A stretch of DNA of 31,146 bases, taken from IMG/VR virus record IMGVR_UViG_3300035698_016129, positions 1-31,146 of that record. One strand, 5' to 3'. Source of the stretch: a virus. The position numbers and the translations under genes are program-made. The notes under the pieces were generated by a model, which saw only the letters and a program-made list of their open reading frames with translations, did no database searches and was not told the DNA's origin. Below, one piece after another: positions 1 through 5,418 of this stretch; the stretch's first letter is position 1, and each line of letters opens with the position of its first letter.

Positions 1-65
1 CTATGGAGGCGAGGCTCAATGAAACTAATTAGTGACCCGATACCGCCATTTGTTGCTACAAATGT

Positions 66-380
66 GTGAGAGTTATTGGCGGGCGATATTATTCTTATAT
101 GCACTCGATTATTGGTAAATGGTCAATAGAGTATGTTATTGGGTTAACGATTACAAATAAGAATTGCTTTGTATTCACAAATAGAAGAAACGCAATACAA
201 TTTTGTGAAGTAACCGATCGCCAGAAGGTATTAATTTGTTCTGGAATCTTGGAACCAATTACAAAATGTGTATCTTTGTGGGATGACACTGAGGAACGTA
301 TTACAGTATTCTGGGACAAATCGAAAATTGATTTTTTCCAACAAGGTATTAGTACCAGATACAACAGCAATTTGCAATAA
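66..380 (+). CDS. hypothetical protein, left copy of a tandem paralogous pair
   Basis: A 104-residue product using a GTG start, not recognised. Its body resembles the next gene: both contain a (S/T)I(E/K)Y-x-(I/L)G stretch, a hydrophobic FxF(T/S) segment, an LIC segment and a W-x-x-(S/P)-x-K-(I/V) end. The similarity continues upstream of the GTG: frame 0 reads PDTAICCYKC and the neighbour reads PDTTAIC...CYKA. An ATG at 19-21 with a good ribosome-binding site (GGAGG at 5-9) opens a reading frame that closes at 69. One missing base near 34-39 would join that start to this body, so the gene may be frameshifted or use a rare start. Function unknown. Confidence 0.5.
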   Translation: MRVIGGRYYSYMHSIIGKWSIEYVIGLTITNKNCFVFTNRRNAIQFCEVTDRQKVLICSGILEPITKCVSLWDDTEERITVFWDKSKIDFFQQGISTRYNSNLQ

Positions 381-390
381 TTTAATCGTT

Positions 391-747
391 ATGGGATTAT
401 ATAAGAGAGGCTGCTATAAAGCAGTTAAAGTGGTTGCTGGGGAGTTCCTTTCATATTTTTATAAGTCATATCCAACCGAATATACAATTAAGTATGAGCT
501 TGGTGCGCCAATTATCGGGAAGCATGCTTTCATATTCAGTACACTAGAGGCAGCAAGACATTTTACACGCATAGCGTGCATAGCGTGGACAGACTCAAGA
601 ATCCTGATTTGTGAATCAACTAAGACTACAAAAATTAGTGGTTGTGCAGTATTGTGTTTCAATAATGATTTTAATGGGTTCCGATACTGGAAGGATCCCG
701 ATAAAGTATATGCATTTATCTCTGAGCATTTATCTCTGAGCATTTAA
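391..747 (+). CDS. hypothetical protein, right copy of a tandem paralogous pair
   Basis: A 118-residue product starting at ATG 391, 10 bases after the stop of its paralogue. Similarity to the upstream product covers the central and C-terminal parts. The frame is open further upstream (TTG at 322, ATG at 268), and the PDTTAIC stretch conserved with the neighbour lies before ATG 391, so the true start may be earlier and overlap gene 1. No strong Shine-Dalgarno sequence precedes ATG 391. The 3' end carries a 14-bp direct repeat (712-745), giving a duplicated SEHLS-type ending. Function unknown. Confidence 0.5.
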   Translation: MGLYKRGCYKAVKVVAGEFLSYFYKSYPTEYTIKYELGAPIIGKHAFIFSTLEAARHFTRIACIAWTDSRILICESTKTTKISGCAVLCFNNDFNGFRYWKDPDKVYAFISEHLSLSI

Positions 748-765
748 CACCCCTGGAGGTAATTA

Positions 766-873
766 ATGTATGTAAGAATAGTTATTATTCTTTGTTTGGT
801 GACCGATTCACGTATTGTTGTTGGGATCAATGAGGTGTGCAATACTTTCACTATCAGAGCAAGGAGAGAGTAA
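766..873 (+). CDS. small hydrophobic peptide, 35 aa
   Basis: A short frame with a very good start signal: GGAGGT at 755-760 and ATG at 766. The product begins MYVRIVIILCLV, a short hydrophobic stretch followed by a polar, basic tail ending RARRE. It ends at a TAA one base before the next gene's ATG, and the next gene's ribosome-binding site (AAGGAG) lies inside it, as in a translationally coupled pair. It could be a small membrane peptide or a leader peptide. No family was recognised. Confidence 0.5.
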   Translation: MYVRIVIILCLVTDSRIVVGINEVCNTFTIRARRE

Positions 874-874
874 A

Positions 875-1153
875 ATGAGAGACGGTTGCTATCACTGTGT
901 TATGAAGCATTTAGGTGCTGCCTCGGTGTTGATGGATGAGGCAATGTTGGGTTACCCATTACATAAATGGTTAGCAGTGGGACATATGGTTGAGGCAGAA
1001 GCTGAAATGTTGCAATTTGATTCAGCAATGGCGATGATGATTCGAGATGCGAGGCTAAGGTATATTAACGGCGGTCCAGGTAATGAGATAATTACGTTAC
1101 TGGCTCAAGTTGAAAGGATGATGCGTGATGATACTAGTGAAACTGACGATTAG
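875..1153 (+). CDS. hypothetical protein, 92 aa, helical
   Basis: Starts at ATG 875 behind AAGGAGAG (861-868); this is preferred over the in-frame upstream start at 815 because of that ribosome-binding site. The product begins MRDGCYHCVMKHLG, with a CxxC pair near the N terminus, and continues as a mostly helical, Met- and Ala-rich protein with an acidic tail. It overlaps the next gene. CxxC followed by helices could be a small metal-binding protein, but no family was recognised. Confidence 0.6.
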   Translation: MRDGCYHCVMKHLGAASVLMDEAMLGYPLHKWLAVGHMVEAEAEMLQFDSAMAMMIRDARLRYINGGPGNEIITLLAQVERMMRDDTSETDD

Positions 1154-1547
1154 TAAGGATGTGGGAGTGTGGGTACAGAATCCTATTCTTAATGGTGACG
1201 GCTGGATGCTTGAGTTTTCAGAAGGGGCATATCCAGAATTAAGTGTGTTATTAACTCGGAAGGATACCAAGGAGAAAGGGATAGGTCGAAAATGTTTTGC
1301 TATTTTGAAAAAATGGGGAATTGAATTAGAAGGAGGGCTGACGAATATAGGAAAATGTAAGAAGCCAGTACCTCCACACTATAGGTTCAAAATGTGTGGG
1401 ACGGCTAATATTATGATTAGTGGAATCATTCCGATGGTATCCTTTGTTGGCAATGTAATGGGAGAAATGACTGACCAAGATGCGTTAAGGATCAGTGATC
1501 AATATGATGTGTGGGGATTGAAAAATGATTTGATTCTTGATTCTTGA
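1128..1547 (+). CDS. hypothetical protein, 139 aa
   Basis: Starts at ATG 1128 (a GTG at 1125 is the alternative), overlapping the end of the preceding gene, with AAAGG ten bases upstream. The product has a beta-rich N-terminal half and a lysine/cysteine-rich middle (KCFAILKKWG, KCKKPVPPHYRFKMCG). It is the last recognisable rightward gene before a long non-coding stretch with tandem palindromic elements. No known family was identified. Confidence 0.55.
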   Translation: MILVKLTISKDVGVWVQNPILNGDGWMLEFSEGAYPELSVLLTRKDTKEKGIGRKCFAILKKWGIELEGGLTNIGKCKKPVPPHYRFKMCGTANIMISGIIPMVSFVGNVMGEMTDQDALRISDQYDVWGLKNDLILDS

Positions 1548-1558
1548 ATCTGGAGACT

Positions 1559-1660
1559 TGATTCGTGATTCCCGGCACAAAACCGAATCACAGTGATTCA
1601 CGATTCCCGGCATAAAAACGAATCACAGTGATTCACGATTCCCGGCATAAAAACGAATCA
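1559..1660 (+). repeat. three tandem copies of a 32-bp partly palindromic element
   Basis: Three copies at 1559-1590, 1594-1625 and 1629-1660, with a 35-bp period. On this strand each reads TGATTC-N4-TTCCCG-N10-GAATCA. On the other strand it reads TGATTC-N10-CGGGAA-N4-GAATCA. Copies 2 and 3 are identical; copy 1 differs at a few internal bases. The outer hexamers are inverted repeats. Two further full copies in the opposite orientation lie at 1910-1941 and 5387-5418 with exactly the same spacing. They sit just after the last rightward gene of the left cluster. Candidate operator array or transcript-end hairpins. Confidence 0.75.
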
Positions 1661-1741
1661 CAGTGAGCAACTGAGTTTTGGGTTTTTGGGGGCCCCATTT
1701 TGTTGTAAGCCCTTTTCGGGGAACGAGTTACGGGAAAAGAG

Positions 1742-1824
1742 TTACTATCCGGTTTTAAGTACTTCTATATATCTCTCTCTCTCTTTTACTTAAAATGATA
1801 AAGGTACTTTAAAAGAGATAGTAA
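1742..1824. other. large stem-loop with two alternative inner pairings
   Basis: Outer arms TTACTATC (1742-1749) and GATAGTAA (1817-1824) are perfect complements. The inner arm TTTTAAGTAC (1753-1762) can pair either with GTACTTTAAAA (1804-1814, one bulge) or with TACTTAAAA (1787-1795). The loop contains a CT dinucleotide run. It could be a regulatory RNA structure or a cruciform. No reading frame covers it. Confidence 0.4.
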
Positions 1825-1906
1825 GGGTTGTTGTAAGTTGAGTTTCTATTAGACTTATGACAAAAAGACTGACTAATAGTAGTAAGTGTCACAAGTGTTG
1901 ACGTAG

Positions 1907-1952
1907 CAATGATTTATAAAAATGTCGGGAAACACGAATCATTGTCTTTTTT
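1907..1952 (+). terminator. single 32-bp element inside a long-loop hairpin followed by a T run
   Basis: CAATGATT (1907-1914) and AATCATTG (1937-1944) are perfect complements and are followed by TCTTTTTT. The core at 1910-1941 is TGATTT-N10-CGGGAA-N4-GAATCA, the same geometry as the tandem copies at 1559-1660 but in the opposite orientation. The loop of about 22 nt is long for an intrinsic terminator, so this may instead be a regulatory element that happens to precede a T run. Confidence 0.45.
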
Positions 1953-2160
1953 AAGGGCTATATGAAATAAGATAACAAGATCAGATAATCGTTTTTGGGT
2001 ACGGCATAGCTTGATTCAAGGTGCCTGATTTTGTCTCAAGACACAAGGCTCCTGAGCCCTTAAAAAGGCGCCTTAATGTGTTATTTTTTGCCTCTTTGAA
2101 AAGTGCCCACGTTTATTAAATGGGCGGTTAAATCACGACCAAAAAACGGTGGTTAAATAA

Positions 2161-2197
2161 AAAAGGGAGACTCCCCATTAAGGAGAGCCTCCCTTTT
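2161..2197. terminator. bidirectional intrinsic terminator
   Basis: AAAAGGGAG (2161-2169) pairs perfectly with CTCCCTTTT (2189-2197), and CTC/GAG inside extends the stem after a small internal loop. An A run on one side and a T run on the other give a U tract on both strands. It lies between the rightward left-edge genes and the leftward block, where a shared terminator is expected. The end of a candidate small leftward gene overlaps it. Confidence 0.75.
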
Positions 2198-2306
2198 CTA
2201 TTTCATCGCACAGAGCCTGGAGCCTTGCAACACGACCATGGAACAAACGCGACGGTTTGCAGGCCGGACACCGATGTGATGCTACCATAAATGTTAACCC
2301 AATCAA
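2178..2306 (-). CDS. candidate small protein with a CPAC motif, 36-42 aa
   Basis: Minus-strand frame ending at 2178. ATG at 2288 gives 36 residues; an in-frame TTG at 2306 gives 42. The product contains HRCPACKPSRLFHGR and an amphipathic helix (ARLQALCDEIEKG), which reads like a genuine small zinc-binding protein. A competing overlapping frame (2203-2313, GTG start) has a better placed ribosome-binding site (AAAGGA), so which frame is used is uncertain. It would be the last gene of the leftward block, running into the terminator. Confidence 0.35.
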   Translation of the reverse strand: MIGLTFMVASHRCPACKPSRLFHGRVARLQALCDEIEKGGSP

Positions 2307-2357
2307 AGTTCACGGTCGTATCCTTTCTTGATTTTGTAATCCTGACTCTGAGACACC

Positions 2358-2515
2358 GGAGCCTTGAGCCTGGTTAACGATAAGCTTCACAAATTATCTT
2401 AGTGAAGACCCAATTTGATGGCGCGGCGATTTAATCGCTCTGTCTCACGGATACGGCCGCGAATTATCCGAATGTTTGCCGTCAAGGACCATGATTATTC
2501 CTTTCTCAAGGCTCC
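2358..2515. repeat. inverted repeat IR0 (11 bp) around a tiny leftward frame
   Basis: GGAGCCTTGAG at 2358-2368 and its exact reverse complement CTCAAGGCTCC at 2505-2515. The pair encloses the candidate 28-aa frame at 2399-2485. The right arm touches the left arm of the next, longer inverted repeat (2514-2540), the same back-to-back arrangement seen for the three larger pairs to the right. Confidence 0.5.
2399..2485 (-). CDS. candidate very small basic protein, 28 aa
   Basis: Minus-strand frame from TTG 2485 to TAA at 2399. The product begins MTANIRIIRGRIRETERLN and continues as a basic, Arg-rich putative helix. Support is weak: the start is TTG, the nearest ribosome-binding-like sequence (AAAGG) is about 14 bases away, and an ATG in another frame at 2494 gives only 15 residues. 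It is listed because the stretch is bracketed by an inverted repeat like its larger neighbours. Confidence 0.25.
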   Translation of the reverse strand: MTANIRIIRGRIRETERLNRRAIKLGLH

Positions 2516-3745
2516 TGACTCCGGGACTTGTGGTCCCTCAACCATGATACGGTTGATTATTTAACCGGCAGCCTTCGCGAGCCGAGCAGCACGATCCAAG
2601 AGGATCGTCTGGACGGTGGAGAGATTGCCTTGCTCAATTTGATAGACAAGCTCATTCAGAGCTTGGACAATTGCCTCCTCGTGAACGGCTTCCAGCCGCG
2701 CACGATCGGCATCCGTATCCTCCTTCAGAATGGTACGCTGTTCGGAAACGAGGAACACAATATCCTCAACACCTTTTCGAGTGGAGAGTTCACCGCGAGT
2801 CAACATTGTTGACTCTTTTTTGGCTCCCTTCTTGGCGAACTCCTGAACTTCAGCGACCAGAGCGGGCATTTGCTCAGATGTTGCGCTTTCAGCACGATGC
2901 CAAAGCGCACGGCTTGTCTCCTTGTCCAAAGAGGCGAACGCACAGATGCCTTTCTGAACCATGCCCAAGAGATCGACATCCGGAACCTTGATGTGCAGCA
3001 TCGCGGCACCGAATATCTTTTGAGCTGCATAACGGCTGTTTGCCAGACCCAAGCGGACAAGGTCACTTTCCTTGAGCTTGTCCCTTTTGATCATCCGAAC
3101 GGCGATGGCCAGAAGATGCTCAGGCTTGACTCGTGTAACACCGATGTTACGCAGAGTGTTCTCAGTGATGTTCGCGTCTCGCATTTCGCGCGAGGAACTG
3201 AACTTGTGCACTGAGAACACGATTGGGCCAAGCTTCGCCATGTCGCGCTTGGCCCGAATGATGGCCATGAACGGATAGGCCAAGTAACGATGGAAACCAG
3301 CAACCGTATTAACGGTTGGCTGCGCATCATCGCCCCTGTGGTCACGCAGCCAGAGTTCCAACTCTGCTGCGGACACGGTGACTTGTGCCTCTGCATCAGT
3401 CAGCGTGCACTTGAACTCGCGTTCCCGCAACGCATCCAAAACCACTTGCCACTGTGTTGCGGTATGTTCGACCAGTTTCGATCCCTCAGTCTTTGCGGGG
3501 GCGGTCCCGATCGGATGGCCTTCCGGATAGATGAATCCGTGAGTCACGCCGGAAACGACCAACTTTCGGAACTCTGGCGCGTGAGGTGTGAAGCCATACG
3601 GCCTTGCGGCATTCATTCCAGTCCAATCGACACGAACATTGCCGTGGTCGAAAGGCTGAAGATTGATGCCGGAATCGACCAGTATTGAGCTTGTTCCCAC
3701 AACGATGCTCCTTGAATGTGAGGGACCACAAGTCCCAGAGTCAGG
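2514..3745. repeat. inverted repeat IR1 (27 bp, 26 matched) bracketing the 379-aa gene
   Basis: Left arm 2514-2540, right arm 3719-3745; the right arm is the reverse complement of the left at 26 of 27 positions. Each arm can itself fold as GGGAC-TTGTG-GTCCC. The pair tightly encloses the minus-strand gene at 2561-3700: the right arm lies in its 5' untranslated region, just upstream of the ribosome-binding site, and the left arm lies about 20 bases after its stop. Confidence 0.8.
2561..3700 (-). CDS. hypothetical protein, 379 aa, possible DNA-binding
   Basis: Largest gene of the leftward block. It starts at GTG 3700 behind AAGGAG (7-base spacing). No family was recognised. The N-terminal half is mixed alpha/beta. 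Residues about 175-245 are helical and include a stretch near 210-230 (KESDLVRLGLANSRYAAQKI) that could be a helix-turn-helix. The C-terminal third is charged and helical (QEFAKKGAKKES, then a long Glu/Ala-rich segment). There is one cysteine in the middle (FKC) and one in KGICAF. GC content is clearly higher than in the structural genes. The gene is enclosed by a 27-bp inverted repeat. A regulatory or replication role is possible but not shown. Confidence 0.75.
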   Translation of the reverse strand: MGTSSILVDSGINLQPFDHGNVRVDWTGMNAARPYGFTPHAPEFRKLVVSGVTHGFIYPEGHPIGTAPAKTEGSKLVEHTATQWQVVLDALREREFKCTLTDAEAQVTVSAAELELWLRDHRGDDAQPTVNTVAGFHRYLAYPFMAIIRAKRDMAKLGPIVFSVHKFSSSREMRDANITENTLRNIGVTRVKPEHLLAIAVRMIKRDKLKESDLVRLGLANSRYAAQKIFGAAMLHIKVPDVDLLGMVQKGICAFASLDKETSRALWHRAESATSEQMPALVAEVQEFAKKGAKKESTMLTRGELSTRKGVEDIVFLVSEQRTILKEDTDADRARLEAVHEEAIVQALNELVYQIEQGNLSTVQTILLDRAARLAKAAG

Positions 3746-3779
3746 TGACAGGCAGGGACTCAGACACGATGTCTCACGA

Positions 3780-3980
3780 CTAGTCGATTAAGTAATCTTG
3801 TACTCGGTTATCACACGATGTAACAGCTTTCTGCAGATTATTGAACCGCGCAACTTCTGACCGAATGGCGGATATCGTGTCCCACTGTATGCGGTTTGTG
3901 GCGATAATGCGGCCGATATTGCCAAGAAATTTCACCTCCAAACGGTGAAGCACAGAGTCTTCTGAAATTTTTTCTGGCAT
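3780..3980 (-). CDS. hypothetical protein, 66 aa, possible regulator
   Basis: Starts at ATG 3980 with GAGG six bases upstream; longer in-frame starts (TTG 4037) would read through the palindromic repeats and are less likely. The product is helical and charged (PEKISEDSVLHRLEVKFLG, then IRSEVARFNNLQKAV). No family was recognised. The three evenly spaced palindromes directly upstream look like operator sites, so it may encode a small self-regulating DNA-binding protein, but no clear helix-turn-helix can be claimed. It is enclosed by inverted repeat IR2. Confidence 0.65.
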   Translation of the reverse strand: MPEKISEDSVLHRLEVKFLGNIGRIIATNRIQWDTISAIRSEVARFNNLQKAVTSCDNRVQDYLID

Positions 3981-3997
3981 TTTGTCCTCTTTTTTGG

Positions 3998-4054
3998 GTC
4001 CAGGAAATTGGACTAACTTGTCCAGGAAATTGGACAAGTTCCAAAAATTTGGAC
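3998..4054. promoter_or_regulatory. three operator-like palindromes at about 20-bp spacing
   Basis: Two identical 16-mers GTCCAGGAAATTGGAC at 3998-4013 and 4020-4035, and a variant TTCCAAAAATTTGGAC at 4039-4054. Each has the dyad (G/T)(T)CCA...TGGA(A/C). The spacing of 22 and about 19-21 bp, near two helical turns, would place bound dimers on one face of the DNA. They lie just upstream of the start of the 66-aa leftward gene and would sit in its promoter or leader. Confidence 0.65.
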
Positions 4055-4092
4055 ATCGTGTCTGTGTCTCTGCCTGTCACAGTGTCAAGGCG

Positions 4093-4126
4093 CAAGATAA
4101 GCGCCCTTGCTTGGGCGCTTATCTTG
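4093..4126. terminator. perfect 14-bp hairpin after the 100-aa gene
   Basis: CAAGATAAGCGCCC (4093-4106) and GGGCGCTTATCTTG (4113-4126) with a 6-base loop. It lies just beyond the 3' end of the 100-aa leftward gene. No T run follows on the minus strand, so it may be an RNA-stabilising or factor-dependent end rather than a classical terminator. It shares bases with the left arm of IR3, so the two structures compete. Confidence 0.45.
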
Positions 4127-4137
4127 TAGAAAGTTTC

Positions 4138-4440
4138 TTAGCCTGTCCAGTCTGAGAAATGCCGAACGTAGAGCGCCCGCGCCTGCTGGCGTTCAATTGT
4201 TCGCGCTTCTGCCAGCTCTGCTGCATGCCGGGACAGGGTGCGTAAAATGCGTCGCGCTGGCCCCGTTGTTGGTAGGTCGGGAGCAAACAGAATAGCGCGT
4301 TTTTCTCTGCGCGTCAGGTCGGGAGCTGCCGTAGCCTGTAGCGCTGCCACTTCTGTCCTGGTCTTATTAGTTCGGATGTAGAGCTTCCGAACTGTCGCGC
4401 AGTTGTGTAAGACGTTGCCATTCTTGGTTCTGATGTCCAT
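4138..4440 (-). CDS. hypothetical protein, 100 aa, basic and helical
   Basis: Starts at ATG 4440, one base after the stop of the upstream 64-aa gene; GGAG in that gene's last codons can serve as ribosome-binding site. The product begins MDIRTKNGNVLHNCATVRKL, then has a Thr/Ala/Pro-rich middle and a long Arg/Ala-rich helix ending YVRHFSDWTG. Strongly basic, so nucleic-acid binding is possible. No family recognised. The in-frame upstream extension to 4539 is less likely because it would overlap the 64-aa gene. Confidence 0.6.
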   Translation of the reverse strand: MDIRTKNGNVLHNCATVRKLYIRTNKTRTEVAALQATAAPDLTRREKRAILFAPDLPTTGPARRILRTLSRHAAELAEARTIERQQARALYVRHFSDWTG

Positions 4441-4441
4441 G

Positions 4442-4636
4442 TTAGAACCACTCCACAATGCGCGGTGCCCGAGTCTCGACCCATGCCAGTAACAATGTTG
4501 GGCCAGTAGGGCCGACATGGGGCATGGCAACTTCTGCACATTCTACAGCAGTGGGGGTTGCACGGGATATTTTTCCCGTTAGCACCACGCTGCCGTTGTG
4601 ATAATGTTTTGCTAACATACCGGGACCAATGACCAT
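4442..4636 (-). CDS. hypothetical protein, 64 aa, beta-rich
   Basis: First gene downstream of the leftward promoter. ATG at 4636 has GGAG eight bases upstream. The product begins MVIGPGMLAKHYHNGSVVLTG and looks like a compact beta protein ending VETRAPRIVEWF. It appears translationally coupled to the next gene (TAA, one base, ATG). An alternative frame starting at 4645 also has a nearby GGAG, but its composition is less protein-like. No family recognised. Confidence 0.55.
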   Translation of the reverse strand: MVIGPGMLAKHYHNGSVVLTGKISRATPTAVECAEVAMPHVGPTGPTLLLAWVETRAPRIVEWF

Positions 4637-4823
4637 TGGACATACTCCATAGGGCGCTTATCTTGCGCCTTGACTTCTGACCTCGCATTAATGGGTCTTG
4701 TTGACCTTGCCTGTCTTTCGCAGACTCATGCGAGTAATAGTACCTCTAGCCACAACCCCTTGGGCTGCCCTTTAGTTTTTTAATCCTGTTCCTTTCGTTC
4801 CGTGTTCGTTGCTTTCATGTGTA

Positions 4824-4852
4824 ATAATACCACGTATCATGCGGCCCGTCAA
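4824..4852 (-). promoter_or_regulatory. sigma70-type promoter for the leftward block
   Basis: On the minus strand, TTGACG (4852-4847), a 17-base spacer and TATTAT (4829-4824). This is a close match to the bacterial housekeeping consensus at the optimal spacing. Transcription would run left through the 64-, 100-, 66- and 379-aa genes to the terminator at 2161-2197. The leader of about 150 bases before the first gene contains only very short frames, for example a basic 21-codon frame with a GTG start. Confidence 0.7.
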
Positions 4853-4998
4853 GCGCTAATTGAGAAATATTCCAGATACTTTATGTTTGGCCATGGGTGC
4901 CCTTGGGTAAGCGATTTACTCTATTTCATGGGATATAGTGCCCCTTATACTGTAGCGTGTACTGTGCGTGCTCTATGATACCTTAATCATCAAATAGG

Positions 4999-5076
4999 CC
5001 TGGGGCCTGGGGCCTGGGGCCTGGGGCCTGGGGCCTGGGGCCTGGGGCCTGGGGGCCTGGGGCCTGGGGCCTGGGG
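4999..5076. repeat. 11 tandem copies of a 7-bp unit
   Basis: CCTGGGG repeated eleven times; the eighth copy has one extra G. Very G-rich on the plus strand (runs of four to five G every seven bases), so it could form G-quadruplex-like structure. It lies in the divergent control region and touches the 19-bp direct repeats. Confidence 0.9.
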
Positions 5077-5116
5077 CAGTGGTAGAATATACTAGTGCAG
5101 TGGTAGAATATACTAG
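5077..5116. repeat. 19-bp direct repeat, two copies
   Basis: CAGTGGTAGAATATACTAG at 5077-5095 and 5098-5116, with a 21-bp period. The end ATATACTAGC has an inverted partner GCTAGTATAT about 55 bp to the right. The period of two helical turns fits protein-binding sites such as iterons or operators. Confidence 0.8.
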
Positions 5117-5336
5117 CATGTATTAATCTAGCAAAGGGGTGCGGGGTTAAAAAACTAATGAAGGTGGCTTGCTAGTATATAGGCTCCCACTCTAGATCGA
5201 TTCTCAAATCTTAAAAAATTAAATTCACGATCAAAGCCAGGAGCCTTGTTACAAAAATAAAATCAAAATCAAAAATAAAATCAAAATACAAAATGAATGA
5301 TTCGCGAAACCCGACAGAAAAAATAAATATTTTTCA

Positions 5337-5366
5337 TTGGAGTTTTAGCAAAATTAGCCGTATAAT
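5337..5366 (+). promoter_or_regulatory. rightward sigma70-type promoter for the assembly operon
   Basis: TTGGAG (5337-5342), an 18-base spacer and a perfect TATAAT (5361-5366). A-rich repeats lie upstream. The expected start point near 5373 is followed within about 15 bases by a 32-bp element that ends on the first start codon of the operon. Confidence 0.6.
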
Positions 5367-5386
5367 AGAATGGCGAAGCGTCATGG

Positions 5387-5418
5387 TGATTCATAAATCA
5401 GACGGGAATTACGAATCA
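5387..5418 (+). promoter_or_regulatory. 32-bp element over the operon's first start codon
   Basis: TGATTC-N10-CGGGAA-N4-GAATCA with exactly the geometry of the copies at 1559-1660 and 1910-1941. The final A is the first base of the ATG at 5418. It replaces a normal ribosome-binding region and lies between the promoter and the gene, so it could be a DNA operator or an mRNA hairpin controlling translation. Confidence 0.6.

Larger units (their letters stand above)
1665..2160. other. non-coding stretch between convergent gene groups
   Basis: No convincing gene was seen on either strand. It holds a GGGGGCCCC palindrome (near 1688-1696), the duplicated 7-mer GAGTTAC, the stem-loop at 1742-1824, one 32-bp element at 1910-1941, a CAAGGCTCCTGA motif at 2044-2055 (repeated at 2507-2518), and the AAGGCGCCTT palindrome just after it. 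It separates the rightward genes on the left from the leftward block. Confidence 0.5.
3745..4080. repeat. inverted repeat IR2 (29 bp, 27 matched) bracketing the 66-aa gene
   Basis: Left arm 3745-3773, right arm 4052-4080; 27 of 29 positions match as reverse complements, and one of the two differences would be a G-U pair in RNA. The arms contain the short hairpin GACA-TCG-TGTC. The left arm starts at the last base of IR1's right arm. The pair encloses the 66-aa minus-strand gene together with its three upstream palindromes. Confidence 0.8.
4084..4674. repeat. inverted repeat IR3 (24 bp, perfect) bracketing two leftward genes
   Basis: Left arm 4084-4107 and right arm 4651-4674 are exact reverse complements over 24 bp. 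Each arm can fold as GGCGC-AAGATAA-GCGCC. The pair encloses the 64-aa and 100-aa minus-strand genes. The left arm begins four bases after IR2's right arm. Part of the left arm can alternatively pair with 4113-4126 in a local hairpin. Confidence 0.8.
4853..5336. other. divergent intergenic control region
   Basis: No gene is supported here. It lies between the leftward promoter and the rightward promoter and holds the 7-bp array (4999-5076), the 19-bp direct repeat (5077-5116), an inverted partner of the repeat end (GCTAGTATAT at about 5171-5180), a CCAGGAGCCTTG motif (5237-5248) and an A-rich near-duplicate of about 18 bp (about 5254-5290). A degraded half copy of the 32-bp element (TGATTC-N4-AACCCG) starts at 5298. 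It could hold a replication origin, but no initiator gene is visible to support that. Confidence 0.4.

Noticed and set aside
1559-1660. 35-bp repeats resembling a CRISPR array
   Set aside because: The copies are directly tandem with no unique spacers, and no cas genes are near.
2528-3688. Plus-strand open frames in this interval
   Set aside because: They are mirror frames of the 379-aa minus-strand gene, which has a good ribosome-binding site and protein-like sequence.
2514-3745. Insertion sequence with terminal inverted repeats
   Set aside because: The enclosed 379-aa protein has no visible transposase DDE motif, and no target-site duplication is seen at the outer ends; the neighbouring repeats have the same layout with different sequences.
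4107-4295. Plus-strand 62-codon frame
   Set aside because: Opposite to the 100-aa minus-strand gene and starting inside the hairpin; no ribosome-binding site.
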